From the NCBI RefSeq assembly GCF_001623405.1, contig NZ_LUHG01000100.1, positions 62,001 through 126,000 on the forward strand: a stretch of DNA of 64,000 nt, given 5' to 3'. This DNA is from Hydrotalea flava. GTDB lineage: Bacteria; Bacteroidota; Bacteroidia; Chitinophagales; Chitinophagaceae. A model generated the notes under the pieces. It worked only from the letters and a program-made list of their open reading frames with translations, did not search any database and was not told where the DNA came from. The translations under genes and the position numbers were made by a program. Below are positions 56,225 through 64,000 of this stretch, one piece after another; within the stretch, counting starts at the first letter, position 1, and each line of letters begins with the position of its first letter.

Positions 56225-57511
56225 ATGTATCCTATTCAATATGTAAGTGCAACAGAAGCTTTATCGGTTATACAGAGCAACCAGCGTGTTTTTATTCAGG
56301 GCAGTGCATGTACACCCTTATTTTTATTGAGAGAGCTGGCAAAAGAAGCACCACGATTAGAAAATGTAGAAACGGTATTTATTACTGTTCAGGGTAGTAT
56401 TGAAATTGACAAGCCCGAATATCAAAAAGCATTTCATATCAACTGTTTGTTTGTATCTGCCTCTGTTCGCGAAGCCGTAAACAGCGGACGTGCTGATTTT
56501 GTTCCTGCATTTTTAAGTGACATTCCGGATTTATTTAAAAAGAATGTATTGCCCATTGATGTAGCCATTGTACAGGTATCGCCACCCGACGAACACGGTT
56601 ACTGTACTTTAGGATTATCGGTTGATATAGCACGTACTGCTGTAAATACGGCCAAATACATTATTGCACAGGTAAACCCTAATATGCCACGCACACACGG
56701 TGATGGATTGCTGCATGTAAGCCATATTACCAAAATGGTATATCATGAAGAACAATTGCCTGAATTAGATTATGGCAGCAAATCGGGTAAAGAAGAATTG
56801 CAGATAGGTAAATATATTGCCGAAATGATAGACGATGGCAGTACGTTACAATTAGGTATTGGTACCATACCCGATGCTGTTTTAAAAGCTTTACACAATC
56901 ATAAAAATTTGGGCCTGCACACAGAAATGTGCAGTGATGGGGTAATTGATTTAATGGAAAAAGATATTATCAATAACAAATTTAAAAAAATACATCCCAA
57001 TAAAAACGTAACCAGTTTTGCCATTGGTACCAAAAGATTGTATGATTATGTAAATGATAACCCTGCTTTTGCTTTTTTAGATATTGATTATGTGAATGAC
57101 CCACATGTTATTAGAAGAAATAATAAAGTAATTGCCATTAACAGTGCCATTGAAGTAGATATTACCGGACAAGTTTGTGCCGATAGTATTGGGCCATTCC
57201 AGTACAGTGGTATTGGCGGGCAAATGGATTTTATGCGTGGAGCCGCTTTAAGTGAAGGAGGTAAACCCATTATTGCTTTAACCAGCCGTACTAAAAAAGG
57301 TATTTCCAGAATTACCCCTCATTTAAGAGAAAGTGCAGGTGTTGTTACTACCAGGGGCCATATTCATTATGTAGTAACAGAGTACGGTGTGGCTTACTTA
57401 TATGGTAAAAATTTAAGGCAGCGGGCAAAATTACTGGTGGATATTGCACATCCCGATGATAGAGAGGCATTAACCAAAAGTTGTTACGAACGCTTTAAAA
57501 TTTTTATTTAA
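56225..57511 (+). CDS. Acetyl-CoA hydrolase/CoA-transferase family protein
   Basis: From the ATG at 56225 it has 428 residues. It belongs to the family of acetyl-CoA hydrolases and butyryl/4-hydroxybutyrate CoA transferases, which form an acyl-glutamyl-CoA intermediate. Motifs include VQVSPPDEHGYCTLG, TLQLGIGTIPDAVL, IGGQMDFMRGAALSEGGKPI and TEYGVAYLYGKNLRQRAKLLVDIAHPDDRE. The active-site Glu is probably in the TEYGVA segment or nearby. A near-consensus -7 box (TTACTTTG, 56208-56215) covers the in-frame TTG at 56213, supporting the ATG at 56225. Confidence 0.87.
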   Translation: MYPIQYVSATEALSVIQSNQRVFIQGSACTPLFLLRELAKEAPRLENVETVFITVQGSIEIDKPEYQKAFHINCLFVSASVREAVNSGRADFVPAFLSDIPDLFKKNVLPIDVAIVQVSPPDEHGYCTLGLSVDIARTAVNTAKYIIAQVNPNMPRTHGDGLLHVSHITKMVYHEEQLPELDYGSKSGKEELQIGKYIAEMIDDGSTLQLGIGTIPDAVLKALHNHKNLGLHTEMCSDGVIDLMEKDIINNKFKKIHPNKNVTSFAIGTKRLYDYVNDNPAFAFLDIDYVNDPHVIRRNNKVIAINSAIEVDITGQVCADSIGPFQYSGIGGQMDFMRGAALSEGGKPIIALTSRTKKGISRITPHLRESAGVVTTRGHIHYVVTEYGVAYLYGKNLRQRAKLLVDIAHPDDREALTKSCYERFKIFI

Positions 57512-57533
57512 ACCCGAAAATTACCCTGCTGCA

Positions 57534-57566
57534 TTTTGGTGTATTAAACAGGATGCCTTAATATTG
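57534..57566 (+). promoter_or_regulatory. Promoter of tRNA-Leu
   Basis: TTTTG at 57534-57538 and TAATATTG (one mismatch to TAnnTTTG) at 57559-57566 are 20 nt apart. The predicted start near 57570 is 6 nt before the mature tRNA 5' end. Confidence 0.6.
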
Positions 57567-57575
57567 CAGCCCCAA

Positions 57576-57659
57576 GCCCAGATGGCGGAACTGGTAGACG
57601 CGCCAGACTCAAAATCTGGTTATCGCAAGGTAGTGCAGGTTCGATTCCTGTTCTGGGCA
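57576..57659 (+). tRNA. tRNA-Leu (anticodon CAA)
   Basis: The 84-nt gene has a perfect 7-bp acceptor stem (GCCCAGA with TCTGGGC), the anticodon stem CCAGA/TCTGG with loop CTCAAAA so the anticodon is CAA at 57610-57612 (reads UUG), a long variable arm as in class II tRNAs, and a T-arm with GGTTCGATTCC. The 3' CCA is not encoded. The terminator-forming end of the inverted-repeat element follows 12 bp downstream. Confidence 0.97.
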
Positions 57660-57671
57660 CTTCACCGGAAA

Positions 57672-57783
57672 AAGAGGCTGTCTCAAAAGTGCTATGCAGC
57701 CTCTTTTTATTCGGTAGGGTATGGAGAAAATTTTCGTTTATGCAAATCTCAGCCCCTTCATTTTGCTTTTGATACATCCTCTT
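57672..57783. mobile_element. MITE-like inverted-repeat element, copy 2
   Basis: A 112-bp non-coding element with the same ends as copy 1 (AAGAGGCTGTCTCAAAAGT, and a right end GCTTTTGATACATCCTCTT). It is about 80% identical to copy 1 over its length by eye, including the shared ATGGAGAAA and CCTTCATTTT segments. The left end folds into a 12-bp hairpin (57669-57680 with 57697-57708) that also supplies a terminator for the adjacent tRNA-Leu. Confidence 0.75.
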
Positions 57784-57921
57784 TTATTTTATTGTTTTAC
57801 ATTGTTCCAAAAGGTAATATCTTCAATTACAACCTATTTTACCATTCATTTATTTTTATTTGCACAATAACACTAAAAAATATTCATATTAATTATCTTT
57901 ATCCGCTAAAACCTGAAAAGC

Positions 57922-58899
57922 ATGTTGAAAGTAGGTGTATTTGGCGTTGGCCATTTAGGTAAATACCATTTAAATAACTGGAAAGAAATAAAGGATGTTA
58001 AATTGGTTGGCTTTTTTGATCCCAATAACGATGCAGCCAAAGAAGTTGCCAATCATTATGGCTTAAAACGTTTTTTAGATGAAGAGAAATTAATGGATAC
58101 CTGTGATATTATTGATGTAGTAGTACCCACCGATAAACATTTTGAAATTTGTATGTCGGCCATTAGAAAAGGGAAACATGTATTTGTAGAAAAACCTTTT
58201 ACCCATACCATTCAGGAAGCAAAAAGTTTGGTAAACATGGTGAAAGAAGCCAACATTAAATTACAGGTAGGCCATGTTGAAAGATTTAACCCCGCATTTC
58301 TGGCAATCAAAGATTTAAAGCTGAACCCAATGTTCATTGAAGTGCATCGGCTGGCACAATTTAACCCCAGAGGAACAGAGGTGAGTGTTATTCTGGATTT
58401 AATGATTCATGATATAGATATTATTTTAAGCTTAGTGAAAAGTGGTGTGAAAAATATTTATGCCAGTGGTGTGACCGTTATGACTGATACACCCGATATT
58501 GCCAATGTACGCATTGAATTTAACAATGGATGTGTTGCCAATTTAACCAGCAGCCGCATTAGCATGAAAAAAATGCGAAAAATACGCTTGTTTCAAAAAG
58601 ATGCCTATTATGGTATCGACTTTCTGGAAAAGAAAACCGAAATTATAACCTTGAAACAACCGGAAGACAACAATAGCTTTTCATTTGATATAGAAACCCC
58701 CAATGGTACCAAAACAATCGCTGTATCGAATCCGGAAATTGAGCCTGCCAACGCCATTCTACTTGAATTACAAAGTTTTGTTGATGCAATTAAAAACAAT
58801 ACACCTACTTTAGTGAGTGAAATTGATGGTTTACTGGCGCTGGAAGTTGCACACCAGATACTTACAAAAATTAATAGTAATAATATTGCCATATCTTAA
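57922..58899 (+). CDS. Gfo/Idh/MocA family NAD(P)-dependent oxidoreductase
   Basis: A 325-residue sugar oxidoreductase. The N-terminal Rossmann motif is VGVFGVGHLGKYH, the EKPFTHT motif typical of the family is at about residue 91, and DLMIHDIDIILSL carries the catalytic-site histidine. It lies 10 bp before a sugar transferase gene and probably makes a modified sugar for surface polysaccharide, an inference from context. Confidence 0.88.
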   Translation: MLKVGVFGVGHLGKYHLNNWKEIKDVKLVGFFDPNNDAAKEVANHYGLKRFLDEEKLMDTCDIIDVVVPTDKHFEICMSAIRKGKHVFVEKPFTHTIQEAKSLVNMVKEANIKLQVGHVERFNPAFLAIKDLKLNPMFIEVHRLAQFNPRGTEVSVILDLMIHDIDIILSLVKSGVKNIYASGVTVMTDTPDIANVRIEFNNGCVANLTSSRISMKKMRKIRLFQKDAYYGIDFLEKKTEIITLKQPEDNNSFSFDIETPNGTKTIAVSNPEIEPANAILLELQSFVDAIKNNTPTLVSEIDGLLALEVAHQILTKINSNNIAIS

Positions 58900-58909
58900 A
58901 TGTGCGCCA

Positions 58910-59566
58910 ATGTTTTATAAGACTTTGGAAATAAAGCTTGCACGAACTAAAGAAAATGTACAAAGACGACAAACCAAAAGTTTGTTGTACAATGCTGTTA
59001 AAAGATTTACTGATATCGTACTTTCTTTGTCCGCATTAGTTGTATTGGCCCCTCTCATTATTTTTATTATTATCAGAACCAAACTTTCTTCACCCGGAAA
59101 CATTTTTTATTTGCAGGAAAGAATTGGTTACAAAGGCATTCCATTTACTATTTATAAGTTTAGAAGTATGTATGCAGATGCTGAAAAAAACGGCCCGCAG
59201 CTTTCTTCAGATGATGACAAACGCATTACCCCATGGGGAAAAATTATGCGCAAATGGCGCTTAGATGAAATTCCGCAGTTATGGAATATCATTAAGGGAG
59301 ATATGTCGTTGGTAGGACCAAGACCCGAAAGGCAATTTTATACCAGCCAACTGATAGAAATTGTACCGGATTATGCCGCTTTATTTTTGGTAGAACCCGG
59401 TCTTACTTCTTTGGGTATGATTGAATTTGGATATGCATCTAACATCCATGAAATGGTAGAACGTGCCCAATATGATTTAATATATGTACAAAAAAAATCC
59501 TTTTTATTGGATGCAGGAATTATTCTAAAAACATTGCTCATTATTATTTTGGGCAAAGGAAAATAA
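58910..59566 (+). CDS. Bacterial sugar transferase (undecaprenyl-phosphate sugar phosphotransferase type)
   Basis: From the ATG at 58910 it has 218 residues. One membrane helix (residues about 32-52, IVLSLSALVVLAPLIIFII) precedes the cytoplasmic catalytic domain with KFRSMYADAEKNG, RKWRLDEIPQLWNIIKGDMSLVGPRP and the EPGLTSLGMIEF segment. These transferases attach the first sugar to the lipid carrier for O-antigen or exopolysaccharide. It is co-directional with the Gfo/Idh gene upstream and the FemAB-like gene 17 bp downstream. Confidence 0.9.
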   Translation: MFYKTLEIKLARTKENVQRRQTKSLLYNAVKRFTDIVLSLSALVVLAPLIIFIIIRTKLSSPGNIFYLQERIGYKGIPFTIYKFRSMYADAEKNGPQLSSDDDKRITPWGKIMRKWRLDEIPQLWNIIKGDMSLVGPRPERQFYTSQLIEIVPDYAALFLVEPGLTSLGMIEFGYASNIHEMVERAQYDLIYVQKKSFLLDAGIILKTLLIIILGKGK

Positions 59567-59583
59567 GCAACGAAATTTTATGC

Positions 59584-60504
59584 ATGAACAATGAATTTCA
59601 AATAATACCCGCTCATGCAATTAATACTAAAAAATGGGATGCATGCATAGCCCAATCGCACACCCCGCTTATTTATGCTTATACCCGGTACTTAAATGCA
59701 CTTTGCCCGCAATGGGTGGGTTTTGTACTCAATAATTATGAAGCCGTAATGCCGGTGCCCTTCAAAAAAAAATGCGGTATTGCTTACTGTTATCAACCAA
59801 ACTTTATTCAACAATTGGGTTTATTTGAAAAAAATTACAACACCTATCCTATTCATGAACTTTTAAAATGGGTTCTGAAAGAATTTAAATATGGCGATTT
59901 ATTTATTCCTTTTTATCACCCGCTGCCCAACATTCAAAATTGCACTATTCAGGTTCGAGATAATTTTGTGCTAAACTTAAAGGCTGATTACTGCCAAATT
60001 GCAACCAACTACTCAGGGGATTTGAAAAGGAATCTGATGAAAGCTTACAGCAATCAGTTGGTGTACCACGACAAAACCCATGCGCAATTGATATTAAATC
60101 ATTTCTACCAGCTTTATCACCCTGCCATGCATTTGAAGCAACAAAATATTACTGCTTTCGCAACACTTTTAATGCAAAACGAAATGCAGCCATATTTTTT
60201 TGTACGAGGTGTGAATGATGCTAATGGAGTATTAGTTACGGGAGCCATTTTTCTGAAAGATTGCAACAGAATTTATAATATCGTGAATTTTACAACCGAA
60301 GCCGGCCGTAAACTGAGTGCCAATCATTATTTATTAGATCAATGTATTCAGGAGTTTGCCGGAAAAGCAATGTTATTTGATTTTGAAGGCTCTTCTCAAA
60401 AGGGCATTCAGGCATTCTATAAAAATTTTCATCCCGACCATCACCCCTATTTACAATTACACATCAACCAACTACCCCTGCCTTTCAGGTATTTAAAACA
60501 ATGA
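59584..60504 (+). CDS. FemAB/GNAT-like acyltransferase, function unknown
   Basis: A 306-residue protein with two GNAT-like lobes. The N-terminal part contains TPLIYAYTRYLNALCPQW and the C-terminal part the motif FDFEGSSQKGIQAFYKNF, which is typical of FemAB/BioF2-like acyltransferases that add amino acids or acyl groups to cell-wall or sugar substrates. It follows the sugar transferase in the same direction, so modification of a surface polymer is a reasonable inference. It overlaps the convergent ispD by 12 bp. Confidence 0.72.
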   Translation: MNNEFQIIPAHAINTKKWDACIAQSHTPLIYAYTRYLNALCPQWVGFVLNNYEAVMPVPFKKKCGIAYCYQPNFIQQLGLFEKNYNTYPIHELLKWVLKEFKYGDLFIPFYHPLPNIQNCTIQVRDNFVLNLKADYCQIATNYSGDLKRNLMKAYSNQLVYHDKTHAQLILNHFYQLYHPAMHLKQQNITAFATLLMQNEMQPYFFVRGVNDANGVLVTGAIFLKDCNRIYNIVNFTTEAGRKLSANHYLLDQCIQEFAGKAMLFDFEGSSQKGIQAFYKNFHPDHHPYLQLHINQLPLPFRYLKQ

Positions 60505-61176
60505 TGGATCTTCTAAAAATTTCTGCGCAATTAATAAATCAATGGGCCTTGTAATTTTTATGTTTTGGTATTCCCCTTCAATTAAATGTATGGAAACGCC
60601 GGAGTGCTCTACAACAGTTGCCTCATCAGTAAACGAAGCTTGGTAAGGCATTTGAAATGCCGGCAATAAAATACTGCTTTTAAAAGTTTGAGGTGTTTGC
60701 ATTAAATATATTTCATCTCTATTAATGGGGATAGAAGTTTGGTCTTTGAGTTGCCTTATGCTATCAGTAGCTTTTATGGCAGGAATGGCGCTTCCTTTTT
60801 CTATGGCCTGATGATAACATTGCTGAATAAGTTTTGTACTCAATAAGCAGCGCACTCCATCATGTACAAAAATAACCGCATCTGTTTTCGATGAAATTGC
60901 TGCTAAGCCTGATTGTACAGAATGAAACCTGGTATCGCCACCTGCAACAATTTGTATCCGTTGGTATTGAGGCAAGGAACGGATCATTGTTTCCCCTGCT
61001 TCAAAATAAGCAGCCGGTAAAACCAAAATCACCTGCATATCTTCAAAAGCGGCAAAAAAAGTTTGCAGGGTATACAACAGAATTGGCTGGTTATCGAGCA
61101 ATAAAAACTGTTTGGGTAAATGGGATCCCATTCTAACACCTGAACCACCGGCTACAATCACTGCAATTTTTTCCAT
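60493..61176 (-). CDS. ispD: 2-C-methyl-D-erythritol 4-phosphate cytidylyltransferase
   Basis: Third enzyme of the non-mevalonate isoprenoid pathway, joining CMP to MEP. From the ATG at 61176 it has 227 residues. The nucleotide-binding loop is VAGGSGVRMGSHLPKQFL, followed by VAGGDTRFHSVQSGL, VHDGVRCLLS and the C-terminal TDEATVVEHSG and NIKITRPIDL motifs. It faces a FemAB-like gene, with a 12-bp 3' overlap. Confidence 0.92.
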   Translation of the reverse strand: MEKIAVIVAGGSGVRMGSHLPKQFLLLDNQPILLYTLQTFFAAFEDMQVILVLPAAYFEAGETMIRSLPQYQRIQIVAGGDTRFHSVQSGLAAISSKTDAVIFVHDGVRCLLSTKLIQQCYHQAIEKGSAIPAIKATDSIRQLKDQTSIPINRDEIYLMQTPQTFKSSILLPAFQMPYQASFTDEATVVEHSGVSIHLIEGEYQNIKITRPIDLLIAQKFLEDPSLF

Positions 61177-61232
61177 GAAATATTGATCATTAAAATACAA
61201 ATGTAGCAGTGATTAGAAAAAGTATTGCTATT

Positions 61233-62180
61233 TTAAGCATAAATAGCTAACTCATAAAATCCTTTACTGTTTTTAGCTGCCCTGTACATACCTGCACTGT
61301 TAAATTCCATGGCTATATTGCCGTGAGCATCCACACCAATCATCCCTCCCTCTCCTTTCATGGCTACTAATTTTTTATGCACCACTTCATGCATGGCTTC
61401 CTGAAGCGAAAAGCCTTTGTATTCGATTAAACAACTTACATCATGTGCAGCAACTGCACGAATAAACAATTCTCCATGCCCAGTGCAACTAATACCACAA
61501 GTTGCATTATTGGCGTAAGTTCCTGCACCAATAACAGGACTATCGCCAATACGACCATATTTTTTATTAGTCATTCCACCTGTACTGGTAGCAGCAGCAA
61601 TATTGCCATTGGCATCACAAGCTACTGCACCAACGGTACCAAATTTCTTATCTCTTAACAATTCTTCTAAATGATGGTTGGTATGATCTAAAGAGTAGTT
61701 ATCACTATCTCGAATGGCCTTCCATTGTTCATACCGAAAGGGGGAGAAAAAATATTCATCGGGTTCTAATTTAACGCCTTGTTTAATCGCAAAATCGTTA
61801 GCGCCCTTTCCACTTAAAAAAACGTGATTGCTATGCTGCATTACTTCAGTGGCAAGTACTATCGGATTTCTTACATTACGTACACCCGCAACAGCACCGG
61901 CATTTAAAGTAGTGCCATCCATGATGGCTGCATCCATTTCCTGAACGCCTTTCTTTGTAAAAACCGCACCTCTTCCTGCATTAAACAAAACATTGTCTTC
62001 TAATAAAACAATGGCGGCTTTAACCGCATTAATGGCACTGCCGCCATTTTCAAGTACTGCATAACCAGCCTCCAATGCTGCAGCCAGTCCATCTTCATAT
62101 GCCTGTTCTAATTCGGGGGTCATATCTTCTTTTAGAATAGTGCCGGCACCCCCATGTATTACCAATGCGTAAATTGACAT
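61233..62180 (-). CDS. Isoaspartyl peptidase/L-asparaginase (Ntn-hydrolase, type 2)
   Basis: Hydrolyses beta-aspartyl dipeptides and asparagine. The 315-residue precursor self-cleaves before the nucleophilic Thr in DKKFGTVGAVACD, giving alpha and beta chains. The N-terminus LVIHGGAGTI, the GRGAVFTKKGVQEMDAAIMDG segment and GRIGDSPVIGAGTYANN are typical of plant-type asparaginases. There is no signal peptide, so the enzyme is probably cytoplasmic and may recycle damaged protein fragments. It is 56 bp from ispD on the same strand. Confidence 0.92.
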   Translation of the reverse strand: MSIYALVIHGGAGTILKEDMTPELEQAYEDGLAAALEAGYAVLENGGSAINAVKAAIVLLEDNVLFNAGRGAVFTKKGVQEMDAAIMDGTTLNAGAVAGVRNVRNPIVLATEVMQHSNHVFLSGKGANDFAIKQGVKLEPDEYFFSPFRYEQWKAIRDSDNYSLDHTNHHLEELLRDKKFGTVGAVACDANGNIAAATSTGGMTNKKYGRIGDSPVIGAGTYANNATCGISCTGHGELFIRAVAAHDVSCLIEYKGFSLQEAMHEVVHKKLVAMKGEGGMIGVDAHGNIAMEFNSAGMYRAAKNSKGFYELAIYA

Positions 62181-62290
62181 ACTTGTAGAATTTCAACCCG
62201 AAATTATACAAATCAACGAAGTAGAATTTTGAAATATATTTACAGAATGATGAAGAACATGCAATGTATTTGCCAGTTTGTTGAACAAAG

Positions 62291-63277
62291 CTATGAAAGC
62301 AGGATGTTGCATTCTTTCAATAATTTTTCTTTTTGAATAGCAGCGGTACCCACTTCTTCACAAACCAACCCACCGGCAATATTTGCCATGTCAGCTGCCA
62401 GTGCAATTTGATAGGTTGCTGCATATACCAGCGAGGCTACAGCAATTACGGTATCGCCGGCACCGCTAACATCTGCAATGTTTCGCACATGTGTAGGAAT
62501 AATTTTAGATTCATTCCCATATTGATAAAAAACCCCTTTTTCGGAAAGTGTAATCAGTGAAATTTTGTGTGCTAAAATATTGGCTAATTCGGCATGTATT
62601 TTCTCCAAAACAGATTGGTTCACTTCTTCCAACAATAGGTTAAGCCCTTCTTTTACCTCTTTTAAATTAGGTTTAAAAATATCTACCCCTTTGAAGGATA
62701 AGAAGTTTTTCTTTTTAGGATCTACTGCTGTAAGCACATTATACTGCTTACAAAGTGCAATTGTTTTTTGAATAATTTTTGGAGTAAGTACTCCTTTGTT
62801 GTAATCTTCAAAAATGAGCACATTGGGTTGATGCTGCATAAAGTATTGCTCTACATTATGCAATAAAGCATTTTCAGTTGTTTCATCAATATCAGTAGCT
62901 ACCTCGCAATCTAACCGCAGCATTTGCTGATTACGGCTCATAATCCTGGTTTTATTGGTGGTAACCCGATTAGGTGCTGTTATAATAAAGCCGGTATCAA
63001 TCCCATTTTGACTGAGCAAACCGGTTAACAGTTTGCCATCATCATCATTGCCAATTACAGATAAAATTGTGGTGGGTGCACCCAGAGAAATGGTATTTAA
63101 AGCTACATTACCAGCACCACCAATACGCAATTCTCTTTTATCTAATGCTACAACAGGTACCGGTGCTTCAGGAGAAATACGATCTACATGACCCCACCAA
63201 TAACTATCTAACATTATATCGCCAATTACGGCTACTTTAATTTCTGTAAAACGATGAAATAGTGCTTCGAAATTCAT
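62291..63277 (-). CDS. rfaE1: D-glycero-beta-D-manno-heptose-7-phosphate kinase (PfkB family)
   Basis: Phosphorylates heptose 7-phosphate during synthesis of the ADP-heptose used in LPS core. The 328-residue protein corresponds to the kinase half of HldE: DIMLDSYWWGHVDRISPEAPVPV at the start, IGGAGNVALN, and the ATP/anion-hole motif DVSGAGDTVIAV with its catalytic Asp. The cytidylyl/adenylyltransferase half is absent, so a separate gene elsewhere is expected. It starts immediately after the permease stop (TAA ATG), indicating co-translation. Confidence 0.9.
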   Translation of the reverse strand: MNFEALFHRFTEIKVAVIGDIMLDSYWWGHVDRISPEAPVPVVALDKRELRIGGAGNVALNTISLGAPTTILSVIGNDDDGKLLTGLLSQNGIDTGFIITAPNRVTTNKTRIMSRNQQMLRLDCEVATDIDETTENALLHNVEQYFMQHQPNVLIFEDYNKGVLTPKIIQKTIALCKQYNVLTAVDPKKKNFLSFKGVDIFKPNLKEVKEGLNLLLEEVNQSVLEKIHAELANILAHKISLITLSEKGVFYQYGNESKIIPTHVRNIADVSGAGDTVIAVASLVYAATYQIALAADMANIAGGLVCEEVGTAAIQKEKLLKECNILLS

Positions 63278-64000
63278 TTATTGATGCTTTGACTTTGTTG
63301 CGAGTGCAAGATAATACAAAGGAATACCTAAGAGTGCAAAAATTAATCCCGGCCAGGTATATTCTGGTTTATAAATAATTAATAGTGTACAAAAAGTTAA
63401 TCCCATTATGATATATAATGCAGGTAAAACCGGGTACCCAAATGCACGGTAAGGCCTTTCTGCCGCAGGCATTTTTTTTCTGAGAATGAAAATGCCGATA
63501 ATGGTTAACACATAAAAAATTACAACAACAAAAGAAACCATATCTAATAAATCGCCATACTTTCCGCTTAAGCATAGTATAGAAGCCATAGCACATTGTA
63601 TCCATAATGCAAATTCGGGAACGGCTTTTTTGTTTAGCTGTGCTGTTTGTTTAAAAAACAAACCATCATTGGCCATTGTATAATAAACTCTTGCACCTGC
63701 CAAAATTAATCCGTTATTACAACCAAAAGTTGAAATCATAATCATCACTGCAATAATGATAGTTCCTATATTACCGAAAATAACATGAGAGACAGCTACA
63801 GCAACCCGATCGTTTGCTGCTGAGGCAATGCTTTGCATGGGCAATAATCCGGTGTAAACAATATTGGTAGACACATAAACGATGGTTACCAACAAAGTTC
63901 CAAGAAATAGGCTTAAACCTATGTTCCGTTTAGGGTTTTTAATTTCCCCCGCAATAAAGGTTACATTGTTCCAGGCATCACTACTAAAAATGGAGCCTAC
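63278..64000 (-). CDS. APC-family amino-acid permease (5' end beyond window)
   Basis: The C-terminal 240 codons of a 12-helix transporter are present; the start lies beyond 64000. The visible part begins VGSIFSSDAWNNVTFIAGEIKNPKRN, which is the conserved loop and helix 6 region of the amino acid/polyamine/organocation family, and contains at least six membrane helices including ILAGARVYYTMANDGLFF. It would take up or exchange amino acids. The stop is directly followed by the rfaE1 ATG. Confidence 0.88.
   Translation of the reverse strand, partial: VGSIFSSDAWNNVTFIAGEIKNPKRNIGLSLFLGTLLVTIVYVSTNIVYTGLLPMQSIASAANDRVAVAVSHVIFGNIGTIIIAVMIMISTFGCNNGLILAGARVYYTMANDGLFFKQTAQLNKKAVPEFALWIQCAMASILCLSGKYGDLLDMVSFVVVIFYVLTIIGIFILRKKMPAAERPYRAFGYPVLPALYIIMGLTFCTLLIIYKPEYTWPGLIFALLGIPLYYLALATKSKHQ

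Noticed and set aside
57544-57777. A 77-codon minus-strand open frame across tRNA-Leu and the inverted-repeat element
   Set aside because: It is antisense to the tRNA and reads through the repeat; the similar peptide in copy 1 (around 22040-22097) arises only because the repeat is duplicated.

Overview
This window is a stretch of ordinary chromosome from a low-GC member of the Bacteroidota, most likely in or near the Chitinophagaceae. Evidence for this includes promoters of the TTTG-N19..21-TAnnTTTG type, very short mRNA leaders with little Shine-Dalgarno signal, a sdhCAB operon with a single large membrane subunit, short AMP nucleosidase, CcmB/CcmC/CcmD-type haem export genes, DUF5916 and DUF2807 proteins, and the ligase-associated repair endonuclease PdeM. 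No prophage, plasmid, CRISPR array or replication origin is visible.

Layout. 1-4.4 kb: nucleotide-sugar and envelope genes (UDP-glucose dehydrogenase cut by the window edge, DegT aminotransferase, Kdo transferase) and a conserved unknown. 4.4-11.1 kb: thymidine kinase, ccmB, AMP nucleosidase, a stand-alone HsdR_N-like nuclease fold, a secreted vWA-like protein, glutamate dehydrogenase, then ccmD-ccmC. 11.2-22 kb: a double-ATPase ABC protein, queA with a structured leader, aspartate kinase, DoxX, GH19 chitinase-like protein, Ldh2-type dehydrogenase, SSB, a retropepsin-like protein, mnmA and an RNA m5C methyltransferase. 22-31.5 kb: 2-oxoglutarate dehydrogenase E1/E2, rpsT, a two-component system with a DUF2807 lipoprotein, guaA. 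31.6-39.5 kb: a solute-binding-like protein, a holin-like membrane protein, a dihaem cytochrome, and an AraC regulator followed by a divergent cytochrome bd-like operon. 39.5-44 kb: a decayed Lhr-like helicase pseudogene, then intact pdeM and a histone-deacetylase-family gene. 44-64 kb: DUF5916 protein, XRE/S24 regulator, tsaD, MacB-like permease, sdhCAB, a TrmN6-like methylase, an alanine-dehydrogenase-like enzyme, a CoA hydrolase/transferase, tRNA-Leu(CAA), a polysaccharide mini-cluster, ispD, an isoaspartyl peptidase, rfaE1 and a partial amino-acid permease.

How the parts fit. Energy metabolism is well represented: SucAB and SdhCAB feed the respiratory chain, haem export genes serve c-type cytochromes, and the bd-like operon with two c-haem-tailed subunits plus a 55-residue membrane protein is a plausible terminal branch. 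Lipopolysaccharide and capsule steps (ugd, waaA, rfaE1, sugar transferase) are scattered.

The most notable items are the bd-like complex and its unlisted small subunit (35300-38340), the queA leader with two tandem hairpins carrying the same CCGTAA loop (13061-13100), the disabled ligase-associated helicase beside an intact pdeM (39460-41943), two copies of a ~112-bp inverted-repeat element whose end forms a terminator (22031 and 57672), and promoters that appear to specify leaderless mRNAs for guaA and the MacB-like permease.
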